Source: Labilibaculum manganireducens (GTDB taxonomy: Bacteria; Bacteroidota; Bacteroidia; Bacteroidales; Marinifilaceae). Taken from it: DNA of 64,000 nucleotides. Within the stretch, counting starts at the first letter, position 1; every line of letters begins with the position of its first letter. The stretch spans positions 124,001 to 188,000 of the forward strand of contig NZ_MVDE01000006.1 of assembly GCF_002843385.1 (NCBI RefSeq). The letters are read 5' to 3'. Shown one piece after another: positions 37,845 to 46,316 of this stretch. A program made the translations under genes and the position numbers. The notes under the pieces are model-generated. The model was not told where the DNA came from. It saw nothing but the letters and a program-made list of their open reading frames with translations, and made no database searches.

Positions 37845-39305
37845 ATGTCCGAATTAAAGAGTCAAACCATTAAAGGAGTATTCTGGAGTTTCCTTGAAAA
37901 ATTTGGAAGCCAGTTCATTCTTCTGATTTCTCAGGTTATACTTGCCAGACTGCTGGAGCCGGAAGATTTTGGTTTGATAGGGATGCTGGCCATCTTTATT
38001 GGAGTTTCCCAGGCATTTATCGATAGTGGATTCGATAATGCACTCATCCAGAAAAAGGATGTGAATCAGACCGATTATTCAACGGTTTTTTATTTTAACA
38101 TCGCAATAGGTTTTGTACTCTACTTCCTGTTATTTGCTGCAGCTCCTTATATTGCCGACTTTTTTCATCAGCCTTTGCTGATAGATTTAACGAGGGTTGT
38201 TTGTCTTGTTTTGGCAGTAAACTCTTTTGGCTTAATTCATTTGGTGAAGTTTAAAATTGAAATGAATTTTAAATCCATTGCTCAGGTAGTGGTAATTGCC
38301 AATTTTTTATCGGCTTTTGTAGGAATAGGAATGGCTTTACTCAATTTTGGTGTTTGGGCGCTTGCAGGTCAAATTATTGGCATCTATTTTTTTAGAACTG
38401 TTTTGTTTTGGATAAAAAGTTCGTGGCGGCCCTCATTTATTTTTTCCATTCAATCTTTTAAACAGCTGTTTCGTTTTGGTTCTAAACTGCTGCTGTCCGG
38501 CATTATCAGTCAAACTTTCGAGAACATTTACTTAATGGTAATCGGACGAATGTTTTCAGCATCAGCTTTGGGTTTTTACACGCAGGCAAAAAAACTGCAG
38601 CAGGTTCCGGTTACTACATTGGCACAGGTGGTGGGAAATGTAACCTTTCCGGCTTTTTCGAAAATTCAGGACGATAACGAAAAGTTGAAACAAGGATTCA
38701 GAAAACTGATTAAGCTTTTGGTCTTTATTAATTTCCCTCTGATGCTGGGACTGGCTGTGGTCGCCAAACCACTTCTGGTCTTAATTTTAGGTGCAAAATG
38801 GCTGCCGTCGGTACCTTATTTTCAGTTGTTGTGTATTGCAGGAATGATCTACACTTTGCACGCTTCTAATTTGAATATTTTAAAGGTAAAAGGCCGTTCT
38901 GATTTATTCTTGTACCTCGAAATTGTTAAAAAATCGATTGTGATACTTGCAATTATTATCGGATTGAATTGGGGAATAATGGGCTTGGTGATCGGCCAGA
39001 TCTGTACCTCTTTCATAAGCTTTTTTATCAATGCTTTTTTTACAGGAAAATTGATTGCCTATACCATACCCAATCAACTTAACGACATTAGTCAAACCTT
39101 TTTAATCAGTCTTTTAATGGTTGCTTTTATGATGACAGGTTGGTTGATCAATAATGAAATTCTTTCTCTCTCTTACCAGATACTTGTAGGTATCGGATCT
39201 TATTTACTGTTGGCAATAGCAACAAAACAAGAAGCTTTGACCGATGGATTACTGATTTTAAAAGAAGTAATACCCCTAAGAAGATGGAAAAACATAAAAT
39301 ATTAG
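37845..39305 (+). CDS. Polysaccharide flippase (Wzx-like, MOP superfamily)
   Basis: This 486-residue inner-membrane protein has about 12-14 predicted helices and the N-terminal family segment 'TIKGVFWSFLEKFGSQFILL' followed by 'VILARLLEPEDFGLIGMLAI'. This is typical of the lipopolysaccharide/teichuronic acid flippase family (polysaccharide synthesis subfamily of the MOP superfamily). It would move lipid-linked repeat units to the periplasmic face for polymerisation by the Wzy-like protein encoded at 43829. The last 22 bases overlap the next gene, so the two are translationally coupled. Confidence 0.92.
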   Translation: MSELKSQTIKGVFWSFLEKFGSQFILLISQVILARLLEPEDFGLIGMLAIFIGVSQAFIDSGFDNALIQKKDVNQTDYSTVFYFNIAIGFVLYFLLFAAAPYIADFFHQPLLIDLTRVVCLVLAVNSFGLIHLVKFKIEMNFKSIAQVVVIANFLSAFVGIGMALLNFGVWALAGQIIGIYFFRTVLFWIKSSWRPSFIFSIQSFKQLFRFGSKLLLSGIISQTFENIYLMVIGRMFSASALGFYTQAKKLQQVPVTTLAQVVGNVTFPAFSKIQDDNEKLKQGFRKLIKLLVFINFPLMLGLAVVAKPLLVLILGAKWLPSVPYFQLLCIAGMIYTLHASNLNILKVKGRSDLFLYLEIVKKSIVILAIIIGLNWGIMGLVIGQICTSFISFFINAFFTGKLIAYTIPNQLNDISQTFLISLLMVAFMMTGWLINNEILSLSYQILVGIGSYLLLAIATKQEALTDGLLILKEVIPLRRWKNIKY

Positions 39306-40453
39306 TTACCCGGCCGCAATTGCCGCCACTAAATGAATTTATCCCTTTGTTGGAGGATATCTGGGACAGCAGGTGGTTGACAAATAATGGCAAATACCAT
39401 CAGGAATTTGAAAAACAACTGGCCGTTTTTCTTGGAGTACCTTACGTATCCTTATTTTCGAACGGAACGCTGGCCTTAATGGCAGCCTTGCAGTGTCTGA
39501 AAATAAAAGGAGAAGTAATTACTACACCATTCAGTTTTGTAGCCACAACCCACTCTTTATGGTGGAATGGAATAAAACCTGTTTTTGTTGATATTGAAGC
39601 TGATTACTGCAATTTGGATGCTAAATTGATTGAGGCCGCAATTACTCCTGAAACAACCGCAATATTGCCTGTTCACGTATATGGAAATCCGTGTGATGTT
39701 GATGAGATTCAGAATTTGGCCGACCGATATGGCTTGCGGGTAATTTATGATGCCGCTCATGCTTTTGGCGTGAAATACAAAGGATCCAGTGTTCTGAATT
39801 ACGGCGATTTATCCATTCTCAGTTTTCATGCCACCAAAGTTTTCAATACCATCGAAGGGGGAGCAATCATCTGTCATGATTTGAAAACAAAAAAGCGAAT
39901 TGATTATTTGAAAAATTTTGGCATTGCTGATGAAACAACCGTTGTTGCTCCTGGTATTAATGCTAAAATGAACGAATTGCAGGCCGCTTACGGTATTCTG
40001 CAATTAAAATATTTCGATTCGGCAATTGACGGCAGACAGCACATTACTGAAAAATACCGCGATGGCTTGAAAGATATAGATGGGGTACGTTACCTCGAAA
40101 ATCCGGTGGATGTTGATTACAACTATTCCTATTTTCCTGTTTTTATTGACGAATTGGAGTTCGGCAGATCGAGAGATGATGTATATGAAGAACTGAAAAA
40201 GCACAACATTTACGGCCGGCGGTATTTTTACCCTTTAATCAGTGAATTTTCAACATACCGGGGATTGCCGTCAGCAAAAGGTTTGGATATTGCTTACGAG
40301 ATATCACGACAGGTAATTTGTCTTCCCTTGTATCCTGATTTACCCGATGAAGTAGTTGATACTGTTGTGTCTGTTCTTAAAGGGATGGCGCGGGTTGAGA
40401 GCAGAGAAATTCCTGTGAAGATATTGAGTCAAATTAAAAGAAAAATAGAGTAA
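39284..40453 (+). CDS. DegT/DnrJ/EryC1/StrS-family aminotransferase
   Basis: This PLP-dependent sugar aminotransferase is 389 residues and probably adds an amino group to a keto-sugar nucleotide for the polysaccharide. Motifs include 'SNGTLALMAAL' for PLP phosphate binding, 'TPFSFVATTHSLWWNGIKPVFVDIE', 'VYGNPCDVDEI', 'YDAAHAFG' with the PLP-ring aspartate, and the Schiff-base lysine K185 in 'SFHATKVFNTIEGG'. The start overlaps the flippase gene by 22 bases. The next gene encodes an ATP-grasp protein 4 bases later, which suggests that the amino group made here may be the acceptor of an amide bond; that is inference. Confidence 0.92.
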   Translation: MEKHKILVTRPQLPPLNEFIPLLEDIWDSRWLTNNGKYHQEFEKQLAVFLGVPYVSLFSNGTLALMAALQCLKIKGEVITTPFSFVATTHSLWWNGIKPVFVDIEADYCNLDAKLIEAAITPETTAILPVHVYGNPCDVDEIQNLADRYGLRVIYDAAHAFGVKYKGSSVLNYGDLSILSFHATKVFNTIEGGAIICHDLKTKKRIDYLKNFGIADETTVVAPGINAKMNELQAAYGILQLKYFDSAIDGRQHITEKYRDGLKDIDGVRYLENPVDVDYNYSYFPVFIDELEFGRSRDDVYEELKKHNIYGRRYFYPLISEFSTYRGLPSAKGLDIAYEISRQVICLPLYPDLPDEVVDTVVSVLKGMARVESREIPVKILSQIKRKIE

Positions 40454-40457
40454 AGCT

Positions 40458-41705
40458 ATGAATAAGAAGAAGATATTACTACTTGGGGGTTCTTATTTTC
40501 AGGTGCCTTCTGTTCTTTCTGCAAAGAAGTTGGGCTATCACGCAATTACCTGTGATTTTGCGCCTGAAAATCCCGGGCATCAATATGCCGATGAATATTA
40601 CAACATTAGCACTACGGATAAAGAACTGGTGCTCGAATTGGCTAAAAAACTGGAGATAGATGGTATTGTGGCCTATGCTTCGGATCCTGCGGCACCAACT
40701 GCCGCATATGTATCCGAAAAAATGGATCTGCCGGGGAATTCATACCAATCGGTGAAAATTTTGGCAGAGAAAGATTTGTTTAGGAATTTTCTTCAAAAGA
40801 ATGGATTTAATCTGCCAAAATCGAAAGGATTTGAAAGCCTGGCAGATGCTTTGCTTGAAATAGATGATTTTTCATTTCCATTGATGGTAAAACCTGTTGA
40901 TTCATCGGGAAGTAAGGGGGTTCGAAAGATTCGTTCGGCGGGGGAGCTGGTAAGTGCTTTTGAATATGCGATGAGTTTTTCAAGAACCAAAAGGATTGTG
41001 ATGGAGGAGTTTCTTGTTAAGAAAGGACCGCAGATTCATGGTGATGTATTTGTGTGCGGGGGGAAAATATGTTTTTGTTATTTGGGCGATCACCATTTCG
41101 ATGAAAAAGTAAATCCATTTGTTCCTTACTCTACAACATTGCCATCGATACATTCCGCAGCTGTTTTGAGCCGGATTGAACTGGAATTGCAGCGCTTATT
41201 CGATCTTCTTGCTATCAAGCAGGGAGCCTTTAATATTGAAGTTAGAATTGATGAGGAAGACCGAATTTTTTTAATGGAAGCCGGTCCTCGCAACGGAGGA
41301 AATTTGGTTCCTCAGCTGGAGCAGTATGCAAGCGGATTTAATATGGTGAATGCGACTATTGAAGCAGCCATGGGAAAGAAAGTTATTGTTGATCATATTC
41401 ACAAAAAAGGCTTTTTTGCTTACTATGTTTTGCACAGCGATCGGGATGGTCTGTTAAAAGAAATAACTATATCTCCGGATTTAACCGAAAATATTTTGGA
41501 GAAGCACATTTTTAAAAACACCGGTGATTCGGTGATATCCTTTCAAGGATCGAATGCAACCATTGGTGTTCTTTTACTGCAATTTTCGTCGGGGGATGAG
41601 ATGTATGAAAAGATAAACAACAGCGAAAAATACATTCAGATTAAACTCGAATCGGAAGAAATAATTTTTGTGAACAATGCGAATACAAATCGGTTAGCAA
41701 TTTAA
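40458..41705 (+). CDS. ATP-grasp ligase (carbamoyl-phosphate-synthase-like) 1
   Basis: This 415-residue ATP-grasp enzyme forms an amide or thioester bond through an acyl-phosphate. The N-terminal pre-ATP-grasp Rossmann part has 'KILLLGGSYFQVPSVLSAKKLGY' (about residues 4-26). The ATP-grasp core covers about 110-300, with 'FPLMVKPVDSSGSKGVRKI' (lysine and glycine loop) and the metal/ATP motif 'FNIEVRIDEEDRIFLMEAGPRNGG'. The substrate is not predictable from sequence. It sits between an aminotransferase and a compact PLP-fold protein, so it may attach an amino acid or acid to an amino sugar. A truncated relative of its N-terminus lies at 43712. Confidence 0.85.
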   Translation: MNKKKILLLGGSYFQVPSVLSAKKLGYHAITCDFAPENPGHQYADEYYNISTTDKELVLELAKKLEIDGIVAYASDPAAPTAAYVSEKMDLPGNSYQSVKILAEKDLFRNFLQKNGFNLPKSKGFESLADALLEIDDFSFPLMVKPVDSSGSKGVRKIRSAGELVSAFEYAMSFSRTKRIVMEEFLVKKGPQIHGDVFVCGGKICFCYLGDHHFDEKVNPFVPYSTTLPSIHSAAVLSRIELELQRLFDLLAIKQGAFNIEVRIDEEDRIFLMEAGPRNGGNLVPQLEQYASGFNMVNATIEAAMGKKVIVDHIHKKGFFAYYVLHSDRDGLLKEITISPDLTENILEKHIFKNTGDSVISFQGSNATIGVLLLQFSSGDEMYEKINNSEKYIQIKLESEEIIFVNNANTNRLAI

Positions 41706-41706
41706 G

Positions 41707-42657
41707 ATGAAAGCAATTGGTGGCTATTTTGAGTTGGAAGTAGTTGGCGGACCGGGATATTACCCAGATCTGCTGCACTTGAATACCGGCAGAAATTGTC
41801 TCGAATATTTACTTAGGGCGGGTAATTTCAAAAAAATATATCTGCCGCGATTTTCATGTAAAGTGCTTTTGGAACCCATAAAAAAACTCAATATCGAGTT
41901 TGAGTATTATCGCGTCGATCAGAATTTAAATCCTGTTTTAGATTTTTCACCAAAGAAGGATGAGGTTGTGCTTTACATCAACTACTTCGGAATTAAAGAT
42001 GCTGTGCTTGAGCAGTTGAGTCATCAGATCGAGAATCTGATTGTTGACAATTCGCAGGCATTCTTTTCAGATAAAACATCGGCTTTGGGAACATTTTATT
42101 CGGCCCGTAAGTTTTTTGGTGTTCCCGATGGAGCTTATCTGTCAAGCAATTTGGTTTTGGAGGAAGAATTGAAAATGGATTATTCGTGGGATAGAATGTC
42201 ACATTTGCTAAAGCGTTTGGAATTGGGTGCAGAAAGCGGCTATTCCGATTTTCAGGAGAATAGTTTAAAGCTGTCGGAGCAGCCGATTCTGCAGATGTCG
42301 GAGCTAAGCAAGTCTCTTTTAAGTCACATTGATTATTCCGAAGTAAAACAAATCAGAGAAGAAAACTTTCGGTATCTGCATCAGCAACTGTCCGGTGTCA
42401 ATCAATTCGATTTCTCCGATTTGCTCGTAAATGGCCCAATGGTTTATCCGTTGTATGTGGAAAATGAAAATGTGAGAAAGGAATTACTTCAAAATAAAAT
42501 ATTTACAGCCTGCTATTGGCCAAATGTGTTGGAGGAATGTCCGGCAGATAGTTTGGATTACAAGCTGGCAAAATACATACTTCCTCTTCCTGTCGATCAG
42601 AGATACAACAGAGAAGATATGGAGCGGATTTGTAAAGTATTACTGGCTGTGTTATAA
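41707..42657 (+). CDS. Compact DegT-like PLP-fold protein
   Basis: This 316-residue protein aligns in outline with DegT-type aminotransferases but is about 70 residues shorter. It has 'HLNTGRNCLEYLLRAG' near residue 25 (counterpart of the PLP-phosphate loop), 'VLYINYFGI', 'LIVDNSQAFFS' (aspartate-containing PLP-ring segment) and 'YSARKFFGVPDGAYL' with K135 in the Schiff-base position. The lysine and aspartate are kept, so it could be active. The C-terminal small domain is reduced. It starts one base after the ATP-grasp gene ends. The product is unknown; it could be an amino-acid or amino-sugar transaminase, or a non-enzymatic homologue. Confidence 0.7.
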   Translation: MKAIGGYFELEVVGGPGYYPDLLHLNTGRNCLEYLLRAGNFKKIYLPRFSCKVLLEPIKKLNIEFEYYRVDQNLNPVLDFSPKKDEVVLYINYFGIKDAVLEQLSHQIENLIVDNSQAFFSDKTSALGTFYSARKFFGVPDGAYLSSNLVLEEELKMDYSWDRMSHLLKRLELGAESGYSDFQENSLKLSEQPILQMSELSKSLLSHIDYSEVKQIREENFRYLHQQLSGVNQFDFSDLLVNGPMVYPLYVENENVRKELLQNKIFTACYWPNVLEECPADSLDYKLAKYILPLPVDQRYNREDMERICKVLLAVL

Positions 42658-42684
42658 AAAAAACATTCAATAAATTCATAAAAT

Positions 42685-43647
42685 ATGACGACCCCTTTTG
42701 TTAGTATAAAAACGATTACCTACAATCATGAAAAGTTTATTGCGCAGTGCATTGAAGGAATTATGATGCAGAAAACCAATTTCCCGTTTGAATACATTAT
42801 TGGTGAGGATTGCAGTACAGACGGTACAATGAAAATTGTTCAGGAATATGCGGACAAATATCCTGATGTAATCCGGATCATCACCGATGAAAAAAATGTG
42901 GGCGCAGCTGCAAATGATCATAGAACTGACCTTGCCTGCAAAGGGAAATATGTTGCTTTTTGTGAAGGTGATGATTTTTGGACCGATCCGCATAAACTGC
43001 AAAAGCAGGTTGATTTTTTAGAAGCCAATCCTGATTACGGAATGGTGCACACCAATCTTTCGTGTGTTAAAGACGGCAAAATAATAAAGAGTCTTCGGGG
43101 CGGGGAAATGTTACCGACGGGCAATGTTTTAGACGATGTATTAAAGGGAAATCACATTGCAACGGCAACAGTGTGCATGAAAAATGATTTGCTTCAACAA
43201 ATTAATATCGGGAAGAAAATTGTTGATGAAAAATGGAAAATGGGGGATTATCCGTTATGGATTGAAACAGCCGCCGCAACAAAAGTTCATTACATGAAAG
43301 ACGATACCATTACTTATCGGATTCACGACGATTCGGTGACCCATAAATTAGATTGGAATGGAGATTATCGTTTTTTTAAAGACAGATATCTTATTAAAAA
43401 ATATTACATCGGGAAATTTAATCGTGAGCATTTACTGCCTTATATATCAAATATTTATCATAGGGAACTTTTGAAATATGCTATTTTCTTAAAAAAAGAG
43501 GATTTAAGGGAGGAGTGCAGTACCTATTTTAAGGAAAAAGCCAAAGGGAATGAGTATTTGTACCGAATACTTTCCAGATACAAAATGTTCGATTCTATTT
43601 TTTGTTTTTTGTATACATCCAGAAAGAAACTTAAGATTATAGCTTAG
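42685..43647 (+). CDS. Glycosyltransferase family 2
   Basis: This 320-residue GT-A enzyme transfers a sugar from a nucleotide sugar to the lipid-linked repeat unit on the cytoplasmic face. The N-terminal domain has 'VSIKTITYNHEKFIAQCIEGI', 'IIGEDCSTDGTMKIV' and the metal-binding acidic motif in 'FCEGDDFWTDPHKLQKQ' (residues about 93-109), all typical of GT2. No membrane helix is seen. The donor sugar cannot be read from sequence. A 182-base gap with an ATP-grasp remnant follows. Confidence 0.93.
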   Translation: MTTPFVSIKTITYNHEKFIAQCIEGIMMQKTNFPFEYIIGEDCSTDGTMKIVQEYADKYPDVIRIITDEKNVGAAANDHRTDLACKGKYVAFCEGDDFWTDPHKLQKQVDFLEANPDYGMVHTNLSCVKDGKIIKSLRGGEMLPTGNVLDDVLKGNHIATATVCMKNDLLQQINIGKKIVDEKWKMGDYPLWIETAAATKVHYMKDDTITYRIHDDSVTHKLDWNGDYRFFKDRYLIKKYYIGKFNREHLLPYISNIYHRELLKYAIFLKKEDLREECSTYFKEKAKGNEYLYRILSRYKMFDSIFCFLYTSRKKLKIIA

Positions 43648-43711
43648 GGCAATTTAAACCTCTGTGACTGGTAAATATTGTGATGCTAGATAGTTAAAAA
43701 ATAAGGGTGAT

Positions 43712-43813
43712 ATGTGTTTGCAAGGAAAGAGGTTGTTAATACTTGGTGGTGCTGCTTTTCAGATCTCAAGTATTTTGCGTGCAAAATTAGCTGGATATTA
43801 TGGAATTTGTTAA
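43712..43813 (+). pseudogene. Truncated N-terminal remnant of an ATP-grasp gene
   Basis: This 33-residue ORF begins at ATG 43712 and ends at TAA 43811. Its segment 'LLILGGAAFQISSIL' closely matches the N-terminus of the ATP-grasp protein encoded at 40458 ('ILLLGGSYFQVPSVL'), and the match continues with 'RAKLAGYYGI' against 'SAKKLGYHAI'. The match stops at the stop codon, and the rest of the domain is absent before the next gene at 43829. It is best read as the stub of a duplicated or lost ATP-grasp gene. Translation as a micro-protein cannot be excluded. Confidence 0.7.
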
Positions 43814-43828
43814 TTCGCTGATATAAAT

Positions 43829-45088
43829 ATGAAGTACATTGAAACAGGATTTTGGATGCTGGCTTTTTTTATTGCTCTTTTTTTAAAGAGTTATACAATT
43901 GGCGGTCAGGAAATGGCTTACATTTGGAAATTGCCTTTACTTATTTTTCTATTTGTTGGTGTTCTGGGGCAAAAAGTCCATTTCAATTTTTTGATTCTCG
44001 GCTATCTTTTCGCGATTAAGAATCTGGTGAATACCTCTTTTTTCGATTATCCGGTTGACTCCATTATCAATTTCTCTAAATACCTAACCATACCCTTGGT
44101 GGTTCATTGGATTTATTTGAATATCAACAGTGTCGAAAACCTGAAGAAATTACGGATGCTGCCGGTTTATCTGGCCAGCTTTCTTATTGTTTCAAATATT
44201 CCTTACTATTTGGGTGTTTTTTCGGCTCCGGTAAGTAAAACCATGCTTTGGATGGAGGACTCCTCTTTGGATGGTTTGGTTGGCATATTGGGAGCGCCGC
44301 ATTATACCTCGGCTTTATTATCCATCGCCTGCATTGTAATTCTTGAGTTTATCGTTAAAAAAAGAGGCGGTATGCTGCTGAATTTAGTATTGGGGCCACT
44401 TTTAGTGTTAGGAGTATTCTTTCTTTTCAAAACCTACACACGAACCGGATGGCTCATGTTTGTGTTTGGAGTCAGCATTCTTTTTGTACGAAAAATTACT
44501 TTTAAAGAAGCAGGAAAAATATTGGCTCTTAGTGTTCTTTTATTTGCGGGTCTTGTTGTGTTGTATCAAACCAACGAAGGTTTCCGCCGCAGAGTGACGG
44601 ACGACCGGGCCGGGCAGGAAGATAAACCGGCTTACGAAACAGTAGGTTCCGGGCGATTGCAGATTGCCACGGTATATTTGGAAAATTTGTACGAAAGTAA
44701 TTTTGTTACCTATTTAGTGGGAATGGGCATGCAGGAATCACAAAACAGGTATGAGAAAAAGGATGGAATGCCACTCTTTGCACACAATGGTTTTGTTCAA
44801 ACTTTAGTCGATAACGGAATACTGGGTTTCCTGCTTTATTTGGTTTTTCTCTATGCCATTTTCAGAGAAATTGCTCCTGCAAAAAGCAGTTACAATCAAT
44901 TGACTGCAGCAATCTTTTTCATGTTTATTTCCTGTTTGGTAACCCAGCAGGCAAATTACTTTTTATTGGATCTGTTTCTTTCTCTGTTCATAGGAATTTC
45001 ATTGATAGAAGATAGGATTAACCGTTACATTGAAATAAAACATCGGCTCGCATCGTCCGATTCGATGACTCACTCAACTACAATTTAA
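43829..45088 (+). CDS. O-antigen polymerase/ligase-like membrane protein (Wzy-like)
   Basis: This 419-residue polytopic inner-membrane protein has about 10-12 hydrophobic segments and a periplasmic loop at about residues 245-310. The loop contains 'ETVGSGRLQIATVYLENLYE' and 'FAHNGFVQTLVDNGILGFLLYL', the H-N-x-F/L-like signature of the O-antigen ligase/polymerase (Wzy_C) family. It would polymerise lipid-linked repeats delivered by the flippase. Such proteins vary greatly in sequence, so repeat-unit specificity cannot be predicted. The following FemAB-like gene starts 4 bases after its stop. Confidence 0.88.
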   Translation: MKYIETGFWMLAFFIALFLKSYTIGGQEMAYIWKLPLLIFLFVGVLGQKVHFNFLILGYLFAIKNLVNTSFFDYPVDSIINFSKYLTIPLVVHWIYLNINSVENLKKLRMLPVYLASFLIVSNIPYYLGVFSAPVSKTMLWMEDSSLDGLVGILGAPHYTSALLSIACIVILEFIVKKRGGMLLNLVLGPLLVLGVFFLFKTYTRTGWLMFVFGVSILFVRKITFKEAGKILALSVLLFAGLVVLYQTNEGFRRRVTDDRAGQEDKPAYETVGSGRLQIATVYLENLYESNFVTYLVGMGMQESQNRYEKKDGMPLFAHNGFVQTLVDNGILGFLLYLVFLYAIFREIAPAKSSYNQLTAAIFFMFISCLVTQQANYFLLDLFLSLFIGISLIEDRINRYIEIKHRLASSDSMTHSTTI

Positions 45089-45091
45089 AAC

Positions 45092-46165
45092 ATGTATCAT
45101 TTTCGCTTTATCACTTTAAATGATCTCAAGGAGATTGGTTATACAGGGGATTTCCCAAGTAATCAGTTCAACTGGATTTACAATTGGTTTTCTGTTTTCG
45201 AAAAAGTTGAAAACAATGTTCTTGGATACAATAAAAAGGCCTGCATTATAGCTGCTTATAAAGATGATCAGCTTGTTGCTGTAGTTCCGCTTGTGAAATT
45301 ATACCGGACTTATTTTAAAGTGGTGAAAATTGAATTTTTAGAATTTATGGGACAGCAGTGGTCCTGCCTCGGCAATGATATTATAAAGTTTGGTGATCTG
45401 GAAGAATGCTTTTCATCTGAATTGATTTCGTGGATAAAAACCAATATAAAATTTCACTTCATCTTTTTTAAATACTTGCCCGAATCATCGGTTTTGGCCA
45501 ACAAGTACCGGTTGTTTCATTACGCTGGTGCGCCTTTTGTTCGTGTAGATAAATACAGCAGTTATGAGGAGTTCTCGGATGCGGTATATGCAAGAAAATT
45601 TCGCGAAGATTTGGGCAGAACTTTTCGAAAAATTAAAAAGGATGGTTTTGAGTTCGAGCTAAGTTATGAGAAAATAAATGATAAGAGTTTATCGGAAATT
45701 AGACGAATTGCGAAATCGAAAGAAGTTGATGGGAAAAGTTTTTTGTACGAAGATGCTGAAAAAGAACAGTTTCATTTAAAAATGTATGAAAAATTTCCTT
45801 CGCAGGTCGTGTTTGTCAGGTTTAATCAGCAAGTGGTAGCTTATGCAACATGTATCGATTGGAATGGAGAAAGAATTGGGATTGATGGCGCCTTTGATCG
45901 GGATTACCGAAAATATGGTGCAGGAATTCATTGCTTAGATGCGGTTATAAAGAATAGTTTTAGTGAAAAAAAGCTGAAAATGTCGTTTGGTATGGGATTA
46001 GACACTTATAAATTTCAATTTACCGATCAAATTGATCGCTATTATATGTGTTTTGATTATAAACTTCGCTTAAGATCCTTACTTGCATTGCCTTACTTTT
46101 TGTATCGGTTAAAAAAGGAAGATCAAATGGTGACGGAGAAACTTTTGCTGGCTGAAGGTAAATAA
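45092..46165 (+). CDS. FemAB/GNAT-like acyl- or aminoacyl-transferase, paralogue 1
   Basis: This 357-residue protein resembles the BioF2-like/acetyltransferase_6 (CelD, FemAB-related) family with two GNAT folds. An N-terminal GNAT-like half carries 'AAYKDDQLVAVVPLVKLYR'. The C-terminal half carries 'REDLGRTFRKIKKDGFEFEL', 'FPSQVVFVRFNQQVVAYATC', 'ERIGIDGAFDRDYRKYGAGIHCLDAVI' and 'FGMGLDTYKFQFTD', which matches the usual acyl-donor and acceptor regions. Members transfer acyl groups or amino acids to sugars or peptidoglycan. It is followed 151 bases on by a close paralogue with the same start. It could decorate the polysaccharide. Confidence 0.8.
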   Translation: MYHFRFITLNDLKEIGYTGDFPSNQFNWIYNWFSVFEKVENNVLGYNKKACIIAAYKDDQLVAVVPLVKLYRTYFKVVKIEFLEFMGQQWSCLGNDIIKFGDLEECFSSELISWIKTNIKFHFIFFKYLPESSVLANKYRLFHYAGAPFVRVDKYSSYEEFSDAVYARKFREDLGRTFRKIKKDGFEFELSYEKINDKSLSEIRRIAKSKEVDGKSFLYEDAEKEQFHLKMYEKFPSQVVFVRFNQQVVAYATCIDWNGERIGIDGAFDRDYRKYGAGIHCLDAVIKNSFSEKKLKMSFGMGLDTYKFQFTDQIDRYYMCFDYKLRLRSLLALPYFLYRLKKEDQMVTEKLLLAEGK

Positions 46166-46316
46166 TCAGTAAGCCAAAGCTAGTGACGAAGGTGAATTTA
46201 AGATGATCTTGTTATAAAAAAACCACGGAGGTTGCAGAAAGAAAAGTACTTGAACCTGCATTTTTCCTTTCCAAAAATATATCGTAAAAAACCGATCAGA
46301 TTTAATTCTTAAAAGC

